Shown here piece after piece: positions 1 through 9,500 of a stretch of 64,000 bases of DNA. A program made the translations under genes and the position numbers. The stretch covers positions 62,001 through 126,000 of the forward strand of contig CACNSC010000002.1 of the NCBI GenBank assembly GCA_902623005.1. The letters are read 5' to 3'. Every line of letters starts with the position of its first letter. The first letter of the stretch is position 1. The notes under the pieces are model-generated. The model saw only the letters and a program-made list of their open reading frames with translations. It was not told where the DNA came from and searched no databases. The DNA is from an uncultured Coxiella sp. Its GTDB lineage: Bacteria > Pseudomonadota > Gammaproteobacteria > Coxiellales > Coxiellaceae.

Positions 1-122
1 TGTCAATCTGACTTATTTTATGTCACTAGTGTGTTTTTTTGACGATGAGGTTTTAAACGGATAAATGATTGACGGCAGTCGTTTCGCTCAGTATTATTGC
101 ACCCTTGTTCGAAGTCGGTCAT

Positions 123-199
123 CGGGGTATAGCGCAGTCTGGTAGCGCGCCTGCTTTGGGAGCAGGATGTCGGGGGTTCAAATCCCTCTACCCCGACCA
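123..199 (+). tRNA. tRNA-Pro(TGG)
   Basis: Cloverleaf: acceptor CGGGGTA/TACCCCG, anticodon arm CCTGC-TTTGGGA-GCAGG, T-loop GGTTCAAAT, encoded CCA. Confidence 0.97.
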
Positions 200-218
200 A
201 TGCAAATCGAAGGAACAA

Positions 219-295
219 GCGCCTGTAGCTCATCTGGATAGAGCATCGGCCTTCTAAGCCGAGGGTAGCAGGTTCGAGTCCTGCCGGGCGCGCCA
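219..295 (+). tRNA. tRNA-Arg(TCT)
   Basis: Acceptor GCGCCTG/CGGGCGC, anticodon arm TCGGC-CTTCTAA-GCCGA, T-loop GGTTCGAGTCC, encoded CCA. Confidence 0.97.
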
Positions 296-334
296 TCATT
301 GGGTTGCTAGGTTGACTCGATTTTTTTTGTCTGT

Positions 335-411
335 GGTGGGTGTAGCTCAGCTGGTAGAGCCCCGGATTGTGATTCCGGTGGTCGCGGGTTCAAGCCCCGT
401 CATCCACCCCA
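335..411 (+). tRNA. tRNA-His(GTG)
   Basis: Acceptor GTGGGTG/CATCCAC with extra 5' G(-1), anticodon loop TTGTGAT, encoded CCA. Confidence 0.96.
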
Positions 412-656
412 CTTACTCAGCGACTAAAGCAATCCATCATTGACGCGAAATAAGGGCAGCCTTGTTGTACAACGAGGGTTTCAAAATTCTTAATGCGTTA
501 AATCATATATTATTTGTTCAATATACTGCCTCTATGGTTAAGGTGTTGGCTTTAAAAGCCAAGGCTTACAGAATAGGTTGCTGTAAAATTCTCTTAATGC
601 CACTTTATTGCAATTTTCAATAACTTAATAGAGAATTAGATGAGATTTTTCCAAGG

Positions 657-1808
657 ATGACATTGCGAATGGAAGCAGTAATTCAACAAGATTTGCTCGG
701 CATAGAGTTGTCAGAAGATAAGGCAACTCTATTATGTCGTGGGCAGTTGGTTGTAAGAAGTTTAAACGACTTTCGCAAGGCATTACTCAACTTAGAGGTA
801 TTGAAATATCCCATCTCGCAGATTGATATATCTAATGTATCTAGTTTGGATACGTCTGGCGCAATGATATTGCTTGATTTGAAAGATAAACTGATTGAGC
901 AGAACCAAGAGTGTCAATTAGTGGGTGTTACTGATAGATTCGAAACCTTAATCAGTTTGATTATCAAAGAGCAAAAACGAGCTCGAAAAGCGGTACAGAG
1001 CCAAGATGATGTGCATAATGATTTTTATTGGATTGGTAAGGCGGTCATCAGACGCCTAACTCACTGGCAAGAAATATTAGCATTTCTTGGTGAGTTGTTC
1101 ATTAGTTTGTTCCAGGCAATCTGTAATCCGGTGCTACTGGCATGGGATTCTATCGTCGACAATGTTCAAAACGCGGGGCTTAAAGCATTACCAATTATAG
1201 GTTTAATGTCTTTCCTGATTGGCTTGGTTTTGGCCTATCAACTGAGTGCTCAATTGCAGGCATATGGCGCAGACATCTTCGTGGTAGATATCACGGCAAT
1301 TGGTGTTCTTCGCGAATTTGGACCATTAATTACAGCCATTGTAATGGCAGGCAGAACCAGCACATCATTTGCTGCATTGATTGGAACCATGAAGGTAAAT
1401 GAGGAACTTGATGCCTTAAGTACAATGGGTATCACTCCAATGTCACGTTTAGTATTACCAAGAATCATAGCTATTCTAATCATTATGCCGCTTTTAATTG
1501 TATGGGCCGATATTTTAGGCATTTTTGGTAGTATGTTTATGTCTAAGGCACTGATGGGTATCGGGTACATAAGTTTTCTGGATCGCATGCACTACGAGGT
1601 CTCCGCAACCGAATATCTATTAGGAATTGTAAAAGCCCCAGTGTTTTCATTGATTATCGCTGGAGTTGGCTGCTTGCAAGGTACCTTGGTTGGCTCTAGT
1701 GCCGATAGTGTTGGCCAAAAAACGACTCAAGCGGCTGTTCAAGCTATTTTTATGGTGATTATTAGTGATGCTGGATTTTCAATTTTATTTAGTTGGTTGG
1801 GAGTGTGA
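657..1808 (+). CDS. mlaE: MlaE-family ABC transporter permease with N-terminal STAS-like domain
   Basis: N-terminal STAS-like segment (IDISNVSSLDTSGAMILLDL) fused to MlaE permease (LIGLVLAYQLSAQLQAYGADIFVVD...REFGPLITAIVMAGRTSTSFAALIGTMKVNEELDAL). Confidence 0.9.
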   Translation: MTLRMEAVIQQDLLGIELSEDKATLLCRGQLVVRSLNDFRKALLNLEVLKYPISQIDISNVSSLDTSGAMILLDLKDKLIEQNQECQLVGVTDRFETLISLIIKEQKRARKAVQSQDDVHNDFYWIGKAVIRRLTHWQEILAFLGELFISLFQAICNPVLLAWDSIVDNVQNAGLKALPIIGLMSFLIGLVLAYQLSAQLQAYGADIFVVDITAIGVLREFGPLITAIVMAGRTSTSFAALIGTMKVNEELDALSTMGITPMSRLVLPRIIAILIIMPLLIVWADILGIFGSMFMSKALMGIGYISFLDRMHYEVSATEYLLGIVKAPVFSLIIAGVGCLQGTLVGSSADSVGQKTTQAAVQAIFMVIISDAGFSILFSWLGV

Positions 1809-2569
1809 TGGCAGTGACAGAACCATTAATAGAGATTGCCGGTTTAAAAAATTATTTTGGTAATCAGCACGTTCATGAGGATGTTAATCTGACCGTCAAT
1901 CGTGGAGATATAATTGGTATTATTGGTGGCAGTGGGTGTGGAAAGACTACCTTATTGAGATCAATTTTGATGCTTCACGAGCCAACTGCAGGAAAGATTT
2001 CCGTATTTGGGCACGATATTAGTCATGTGAATTCTCAAGAAGAAAAAGATATTCAAGCTAATTGGGGGGTCATGTTTCAAAGCTGCGCTTTGTTTACTTC
2101 GTTGTCTATCGCTGAGAATGTTATTTTTCCAATCGAGCATTCTGTTTACTTAGATCGCTCAACTAAGCGTAATATTGCTCTACTCAAATTAGCTTTATCA
2201 GGCTTGGATCCTGAAGTTGCAGACAAATACCCCTCTGAGCTCAGTGGCGGTATGAAAAAGCGAGCCGCAATGGCGCGTGCCATAGCTTTGGATCCTCAGC
2301 TAGTGTTTTTGGATGAGCCAACTGCAGGATTAGATCCGCAAAGTGCATCGGATCTTGATGGGCTGGTTTTACATTTAAGAGATCAGCTGGGTATAACTTT
2401 TGTGATGGTAACTCATGATTTAGATACACTTTGGCGCGTACCTAACCGTATAATTTTTCTGGGTGAGGGGCGTGTGATTGCTGACCAGTCGATGTCTGAA
2501 ATGGTTAAGAATCCACACCCTTTGATCAAAGAATATTTTTCTGGTGACCGTGCCGCAATGAGGCAATAA
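1808..2569 (+). CDS. mlaF: MlaF-like ABC transporter ATP-binding protein
   Basis: Walker A GGSGCGKTT, signature LSGGMKKR, Walker B VFLDEPTAG; ATG at 1808 (MAVTEPL) preferred over the ORF-track start at 1793. Confidence 0.93.
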   Translation: MAVTEPLIEIAGLKNYFGNQHVHEDVNLTVNRGDIIGIIGGSGCGKTTLLRSILMLHEPTAGKISVFGHDISHVNSQEEKDIQANWGVMFQSCALFTSLSIAENVIFPIEHSVYLDRSTKRNIALLKLALSGLDPEVADKYPSELSGGMKKRAAMARAIALDPQLVFLDEPTAGLDPQSASDLDGLVLHLRDQLGITFVMVTHDLDTLWRVPNRIIFLGEGRVIADQSMSEMVKNPHPLIKEYFSGDRAAMRQ

Positions 2570-2588
2570 AAAAGATAAGGAATATCAT

Positions 2589-3518
2589 ATGTCAGCAAAA
2601 GCAAATTACACCTTAGTCGGTTTGTTCGTTGTGGTCTTCGTGTTTATCGCAGTTTTATTGTTTTTTTGGCTACACTATAAAGGTGGTAGAACAAGTTACA
2701 ATACGTATATCATGTACGTACATGACGACGTTACAGGATTATCAGTTCAAAGTCCGGTGAGATATACCGGTGTGCCAGTGGGGTTTGTTGAAACAGTAAC
2801 GCTAGATGATCATAACCCTCAATTAGTAAAAATTACTCTAAAGATTAAATCTGGAACCCCTGTTTTGACAACTACAGTTGCGACATTAAGCGTCCAAGGT
2901 ATCACAGGCTCTGCGTATGTTGCCCTTTCTGCAAACTCAGATAATGCTCCTTTGCTCAAAGCAAAATCGGGTCAGACTTACCCAGTTATTCAATCTAGAC
3001 CTTCACTTCTGAATAAATTAACCACGGCACTTCCTGAGGTCGCAGACAATCTACAGGAGCTAAGTGGAAGAATTAATAAACTTCTTGATACATCAAATGT
3101 CAGTGCTTTTTCTGAGATCATTCAGAATTTAAAGAGTTTCTCGGCATCACTGTCTCAGTCATCACCAGATTTATCTAATATTGTCGATTCAGTTAATGTG
3201 GCGATGAAAAATGCAGCCAAAAGTTCGGAAGATCTTCCTAAATTAGTGCAGCAGTCAAATAAGGCAATGAGTGACCTTACAAAAACAATTAATCAGATCA
3301 ATAAAACAACGCATACTTTTAATGATGCGTTAGACTCTGCCGATGTGCTAATAACGAATACTACTCAACAGTTGTTACCATCAGCCAGTTCATTGGTGGC
3401 GCAGTTAAATCAGTTAACATTGGGCTTGCAAAAATTTACAGGTGAGTTATCGCGAAATCCATCAATTTTAATTCGTGGTAAACAACCCGCAGTTCCAGGG
3501 CCAGGAGAGTCAAGATGA
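2589..3518 (+). CDS. mlaD: MlaD/MCE-domain substrate-binding protein
   Basis: N-terminal TM then MCE domain (VQSPVRYTGVPVGFVETVTLD...GITGSAYVALS); follows permease and ATPase genes. Confidence 0.92.
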   Translation: MSAKANYTLVGLFVVVFVFIAVLLFFWLHYKGGRTSYNTYIMYVHDDVTGLSVQSPVRYTGVPVGFVETVTLDDHNPQLVKITLKIKSGTPVLTTTVATLSVQGITGSAYVALSANSDNAPLLKAKSGQTYPVIQSRPSLLNKLTTALPEVADNLQELSGRINKLLDTSNVSAFSEIIQNLKSFSASLSQSSPDLSNIVDSVNVAMKNAAKSSEDLPKLVQQSNKAMSDLTKTINQINKTTHTFNDALDSADVLITNTTQQLLPSASSLVAQLNQLTLGLQKFTGELSRNPSILIRGKQPAVPGPGESR

Positions 3519-4117
3519 AAAAACTATTAAAAATTACATCATGCCTTTTGAGTTTTAGTCTAAGCGGTTGTTTTGGGCCAGTTGCCGTCAAATCTCCGTC
3601 TTTATACACCTTGACTTCGCATCAAAAGCCATTGCCGGTATCATCCAAGCACCTTCAAGAATCTTTGTTGGTTAGTGATATCAATTCATCTCCTGGCTAT
3701 GGGAGCTCCTCTATGCTCTATACCATGGTGCCATACAAGCTGATGTCCTATGCTAATAGCTCTTGGGTAGCTCCACCAGCACAAATGTTATTGCCATTAT
3801 TATCAACTACCATCCGTCAAATGAATGTTTTCCAGTCGGTGATTCCTGCGCCATTCCCAGGATTTTCTAATTATACTTTGAATACAACCTTGGAGGTTTT
3901 ACAACAAGAGTTTTTTCAGCCGGTAAGTCAGGTGAGAATGGTGGTTTTTGTGTCAGTGACTGAAAATAAAACTCAAAAAGTCGTCGCTAGTCAGCGATTT
4001 AGTGCTTTAGTACCATCACCGGGTAATGATGCTTATGCGGGAGTGCTTGCAGCTAATACAGCAGCTGGAGAGATTGCTGATAAAATTGCTCTTTTTGTAA
4101 AAAAAACTTGTCAGTAA
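3515..4117 (+). CDS. ABC-type transport auxiliary lipoprotein (PqiC-like)
   Basis: Lipobox LSLSGC; YTL motif near N-terminus (SLYTLTS), SSMLYTMVPYKLMSYANSSWVAPPAQML; ATGA overlap with the MCE gene. Confidence 0.85.
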   Translation: MKKLLKITSCLLSFSLSGCFGPVAVKSPSLYTLTSHQKPLPVSSKHLQESLLVSDINSSPGYGSSSMLYTMVPYKLMSYANSSWVAPPAQMLLPLLSTTIRQMNVFQSVIPAPFPGFSNYTLNTTLEVLQQEFFQPVSQVRMVVFVSVTENKTQKVVASQRFSALVPSPGNDAYAGVLAANTAAGEIADKIALFVKKTCQ

Positions 4118-4133
4118 GATATAAAAGAGTAGG

Positions 4134-5540
4134 TTATTGAGCCTGTTTAGGAAAGGTAATTTTTACCTCTAGGCCTTTGTGATTTTTTGGTTCTAATAAT
4201 TCAATGGTCGCTTTATGAAGCTTGGTAATTTGAAGAACAATTCCTAACCCTAAGCCAGTTCCAGAGGCTTTATTGCCCATCATTCGATAAAAACGTTCAA
4301 AGACTCTCTCCCTCAAGTTCTTTGGAATACCTGGCCCATTATCAATAACGCGCAAAATTACACTTTTTTGGTTCTCTTCTATAGAGATTTTGACAAAGCT
4401 GTCGGTAGGAGTGTATCGAATTGCATTATCCACAAGATTTCTAATCAGGATATTGATTGCTGTCGGATTACCAATGATGACTGCCTCATGATTCGGTGAT
4501 GCGAGTTCAAGTTCGATATTCTTAGCAATAGCCTCGGGGGCTAACATGGCTGCAACATCACTGGCTTGACGTGAAAGTATCACAGAACTTGGATTTTGAA
4601 TGCCTGCCTCTGGTGCCATTCTGCTGAGCGTAAGAAGTTGTTGTATCAAGTGAGTACATCTATTGACGCCACCTAAGACTTTCAGAAGAGATTGGTTTCT
4701 TGCTTCTGGGGTTTCTGCACGAAGGGCAACTTGAATTTGTGTACTAAGGGCAGCTAATGGTGTTCTTAGTTCGTGTGCTGCATCTGAAGTAAAGCGCTCG
4801 TGGCGGTTAAAAGCTTCTTTTAATCGATATAGAAGTCCATTTAACTCATCAACTAAGGGTTCAACCTCGCTCGGCAGTGGCTTGAGATCAAGTGGCTCTA
4901 AATAGTTTCTATCTCTATGCCTGAGCTCAGCAGTCAGTTCTTGGAGAGATTTAAGGCCTTTACCGATAATTGCCCAAATCAGTATTCCAAGGAAGGGGTA
5001 TGTGATCAACATGATAAAGATTGAGTCGCGTGTTAATTGATTTTCAAGCTGTTGCCTGTAGTCACCTTGTTCTGTCGTCACTACGCTAATACCTAGAGCT
5101 TTGTTGTTTAGTGTATAAACGCGCCAGACTTTCTCATTAACTTTGAGATCAGAGAATCCTGTATTTTTGCTCGGTAAAAGCGACTTAGGAATATTATTAG
5201 AGTGGAGGATTAATTGATTGTTTTTCCAGATTTGAAATTCAATTGCGCTTGGTGATTTTGACAGAGAGCTCATAATACGGCTCTGATCAAACATGTTTTT
5301 ATTGATCCTATCGCTGTCAATAGCGTTTAAGTTTTTTTGAAGGGAGAAAATCTTTTTTTGAGGGAGGTTTGCCTCAACGATAGCTCTAATTCGATTTGCG
5401 CTAATAACCAGAGATGAGTCGAGATTTGTTTGAATATCTTTATGGGTCAGAAATAAGTTACCTACGATTGCCAATGAAGTGATAATTATTACACTTAACA
5501 GCAAGTTGATCAGTAAGAAGGTTCTTATTGAGTGAGTCAT
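4134..5540 (-). CDS. Sensor histidine kinase (QseC/PmrB-like)
   Basis: H-box TSDAAHELRTPLAAL, N-box LVDNAIRYT, G-boxes DNGPGIP and GTGLGLGIV; two TM segments. Confidence 0.93.
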   Translation of the reverse strand: MTHSIRTFLLINLLLSVIIITSLAIVGNLFLTHKDIQTNLDSSLVISANRIRAIVEANLPQKKIFSLQKNLNAIDSDRINKNMFDQSRIMSSLSKSPSAIEFQIWKNNQLILHSNNIPKSLLPSKNTGFSDLKVNEKVWRVYTLNNKALGISVVTTEQGDYRQQLENQLTRDSIFIMLITYPFLGILIWAIIGKGLKSLQELTAELRHRDRNYLEPLDLKPLPSEVEPLVDELNGLLYRLKEAFNRHERFTSDAAHELRTPLAALSTQIQVALRAETPEARNQSLLKVLGGVNRCTHLIQQLLTLSRMAPEAGIQNPSSVILSRQASDVAAMLAPEAIAKNIELELASPNHEAVIIGNPTAINILIRNLVDNAIRYTPTDSFVKISIEENQKSVILRVIDNGPGIPKNLRERVFERFYRMMGNKASGTGLGLGIVLQITKLHKATIELLEPKNHKGLEVKITFPKQAQ

Positions 5541-5582
5541 AAGAATACTACATTCCGTAAATCGAAAGATCAGCTGGAGATA

Positions 5583-6272
5583 CTAATCCTCTGAACTTGA
5601 CTTCTCAGATGGTTTTTCTGCCATGTATCCAACGCCGCGGATTGTGCGAATTAGGCTGGTGCCAAATCGCTTTCTAAGATTATGAATGTGCACTTCGAGA
5701 GCATTACTATCAATATTCTCACCCCATCCGTACAAAGTTTGGTTGAGTTGCTCGCGAGAGATAACACGACCGGCATTCTCCAGAAGTTTCTGCAGTAAGG
5801 CAAATTCTCGACGCGAGATCATGACAGTTTCTTCATCGATTTTGACTACATGTGAAGCAGGATCGAGGGTGATGTTGTTATACACGATTACAGGCTTCGC
5901 TCGAGACTTGGATCGACGTTGTAAGGCTCTCATTCTGGCGCAGAGCTCATCAAGATCAAATGGTTTTGTGAGGTAATCGTCAGCACCTGCATCCAGGCCG
6001 CTCACTCTATCGTCTACAGTTTCTTTGGCAGTCAGAATAACGACGGGCGTTGTGATATTTTTTTCTCGAACATTCTTTAGAACTTCCAAGCCAGATAGCT
6101 TTGGTAACCCAAGATCTAACACAATGATATCGAAGCTTTCATGATTAGATATTAAAACATTATTAGCGGACTGGCCGTCTTTGACCCAGTCTACCGTATG
6201 ACCGTAGTGTTTGAGGCCTGTTCTAATACCGTCACCTAATAGTTCGTCGTCTTCAACAAGTAGTACTCTCAT
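5583..6272 (-). CDS. OmpR-family response regulator (QseB/PmrA-like)
   Basis: MRVLLVEDDELLGDGIRTGL receiver plus winged-helix C-terminus (LEVHIHNLRKRFG..IRTIRGVGYMAEK); internal Met start used. Confidence 0.94.
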   Translation of the reverse strand: MRVLLVEDDELLGDGIRTGLKHYGHTVDWVKDGQSANNVLISNHESFDIIVLDLGLPKLSGLEVLKNVREKNITTPVVILTAKETVDDRVSGLDAGADDYLTKPFDLDELCARMRALQRRSKSRAKPVIVYNNITLDPASHVVKIDEETVMISRREFALLQKLLENAGRVISREQLNQTLYGWGENIDSNALEVHIHNLRKRFGTSLIRTIRGVGYMAEKPSEKSSSED

Positions 6273-6574
6273 TGTTTGTTGCCTCTCTTGTGTTAAGTAG
6301 CTTTTTTGGATATTCGACATTGTTGAATGTCAGCAATATGATTATTATGACCCCATCGTGGTACAATTTTTAATAATTATAGCATAAGTGCTTTATTTGT
6401 GTGGAAAATTTAAAGCACTGATAGGGTTAAAAGATAATGTTAAAAGGAAGAAATTGCAAATCTATAATATTAAAATTACATTATATTTTAATAGCTTATG
6501 AGGATTTATCTGGATTTTCTGGCAAGATCACTGCATTAACTAACTGAATTTAAATAGAAATAAGGTCTTAAATA

Positions 6575-9500
6575 ATGCCCAAAACGAATGAGTTCTTGCT
6601 AAGAAGTCTAATTAACCAAGTAATTGCTTATGCTGAACAGCACTACCAGGTTTCGGATCGCGAATCTCTCAATAAGTTTACAAGAATCTTTTATTCACAA
6701 TCGCCCTATGAGGAATTGAAGCAGCGAGAAATCAGAGATCTCGCGGGCTTGGTCCATTGCAATTGGCAACTTCTTCAAACAAGAAAGCCTGACGAGATCA
6801 AAATAACAATGATCGACTCTGATCTAAAGTCTGACGGATGGCAAACGCATGGTTTGTCGATCGCTGTCCTATGTCAAGATGCCCCGTTCCTCGTTGATAC
6901 CATAAGGCTCGAAATCAACAAGATAAATTTGCCTATCAACTTGATCATCCATGTTGGGGGTATGGTGGTTGAGCGTGATGGTCAAGGCAACTTAATTGAT
7001 TTTGATTTCTTTCGTCGATATGAGACTAAGCAGTCAATCGAAGCGCCGATTTTATTCGAGGTTCAAGCTTTTCCAGATGAAGAGCTGCAAATTAGTATTG
7101 CATCCCGCCTTGAGCGTGTCATTACAGATGCATTACTAGCGGTCCGTGATTGGCAGTTGATGAGGTTGCGTATGTCTGATGTTGTAAAAAAGATAGAGAC
7201 ACGCAAGGAATTTTATCAGAAAGCTTCCGATGCGAAAGAATCAATGGCTTTTCTGAAGTGGTTACTTGATGATAATTTCATTTTTCTTGGTGCAAGAGAT
7301 TATATCGTTGAGGGTGAGGGAAGTGACCAATGTCTGAGGTTAGTATCGGGTTCTGGACTTGGCGTTCTTTCGAATGAGGACAAGAGTCAAGTTGTGAGGA
7401 AATTTACAAATTTGCCAGCGAAAGCTGCAAAACTCATGCGGTCTAATGATCGTATTCTGATGATCTCTAAATCCAACACTTTATCGACTGTTCATCGCTC
7501 AGGATATACTGATTACATAGGCATTAAGCAATTTGATCAGCAAGGAAATCTTGCTGGTGAGAGGCGTTTCATTGGTTTATATACTTCTGCTGCTTATCAC
7601 TCGAGTCCTAGCCAGATTCCGTTTCTCGGTAAAAAGGTTGATGCGGTTTTGAAAAGATCTGGGCTCAGAGAGCATAGTCATGCAGAAAAGGAATTAATAA
7701 CGATACTTGCTACTTTGCCTCGTGATGACTTGATTCAAGCGCCTGTAAGTCAGCTCTATCGAATTTCAATGGGTATTTTGCATATGCAGGAGCGCAAACA
7801 AGTACGGTTATTTGTACGAGAAGACAACTATGGTCGTTTTGTCTCATGCTTGGTGTACTTGCCTCGTGAGAAGTTCACAACAGATTTATTGAAGAAAATG
7901 CAAGGTCTGCTCATGAATGAATTTCATGGCATTGAGTCGAGTTTTACGACGCGATTTGCAGTATCTGTTTTAGCTCGAATTGATTTTGTTATTCGTTTGG
8001 ATCGATCAAAGAATGTTCGCTTTCAAGTTGATCAGATCGAGCAAAAACTCATTGGCTCAATGAAAAGTTGGAATGAGCAGTTGCGGGAAAAACTTTTAGC
8101 CTCAAGCTTGAGTATTAGGTCTTCATCTTTACTGAATCGATACAGTAAGGTTTTTCCAACAATCTATCGTGAGCGAAATTCCCCTGAGCAAGCAATGCAG
8201 GATATTGCTTTGTTAGAGTCACTTGATCAAGATAACCCAATTACTCTAGATCTAAAGGTTTTATCTCCAGCTGAGAACTGTTCACTTTCTTTTAAAGTTT
8301 TTAGTTTGAACGGAGCAATTCCATTATCAGACGCCTTACCTGTATTAGAAAATCTAGGTTGCAGAGTTGTTGATGATTATCCATGTCAATTAAAAGTTTC
8401 TCAAAATAGTTTAGTTTGGTTTAATGAATTCCACATGACGTGTACTCGAAGTGTCAGTCAACAGGCAATTGAGTTTTTTAAAGAATATTTTCTAAGAGTC
8501 TGGATGGGTGATGCCGAAAATGATCCATTCAATAACTTGATTCTATTAGCAGAATTATCATGGCGGCAAGTTAGTTTGATGAGGGCCTATGCGAAGTATT
8601 TTCGTCAGACGGGTACATCCTTCAGTCCTTATTACATTGCCGAAACTTTAACTTCTAATCCAATCATATCAAAACGATTGGTAAATTTATTTGAGTCTCG
8701 TTTTGATTACTCAGACACCTTTGATGAAAGTTTAGTGATGCAAATTGAGAGAGATATCGTCTCTCTACTTGATGATGTGAAGGTTTTAGACCAGGACCGT
8801 ATTTTGAGAAAATATCTCAGTATGATCACCTCAACATTGCGCACTAATTACTTCCAGAAGGGAGCGGATGGTCAAAATCATACTTATATTTCTCTAAAAT
8901 TTGATACGGCATCAATCATTGATATGGCGAAGCCTTGGCCGCTATGCGAAATATTTGTTTACGCTGTTGATTTTGAGGGTCTTCATATGCGTACGGATAA
9001 GGTCGCCCGTGGAGGTATTAGGTGGTCAGATCGAACTCAGGATTTTCGTTTTGAGATTCTTGATCTCATGAAAGCTCAGCAGGTAAAAAATTCTGTGATT
9101 GTCCCTTCGGGTGCCAAGGGTGGTTTTGTAATTAAGTCATCTACAGATGGGCTCACGCGAGATGAGTATTATGAGCTCGGTGTGAGTTGCTATCAGCGGT
9201 TTATCTCTGGCTTACTAGACGTTGTCGATAATCTTAATGAGGGGCAAGTTATAAAGCATCCAAATACACGCTGTTACGACGGTAATGATGAGTATTTGGT
9301 TGTTGCAGCTGACAAAGGCACGGCGCGATTTTCAGATATTGCTAATGAGATTTCTGTAAATAGAGGCTTTTGGCTAGGTGATGCTTTTGCCTCAGGTGGA
9401 TCTACAGGCTACGATCATATGAAGATGGGTATTACTGCTCGTGGGGCATGGATATCTGGGCTTCGTCATTTCATTGATTTAGGAATCAATATTGAGACCG

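Noticed and set aside
18-299. 93-aa minus-strand ORF across the tRNA cluster
   Set aside because: Typical spurious ORF (AGLEPAT/VEGFEPPTS) produced by translating tRNA genes.
1250-1588. 112-aa antisense ORF within the mlaE-like gene
   Set aside because: Complement of a strongly conserved permease; composition explained by the sense strand.
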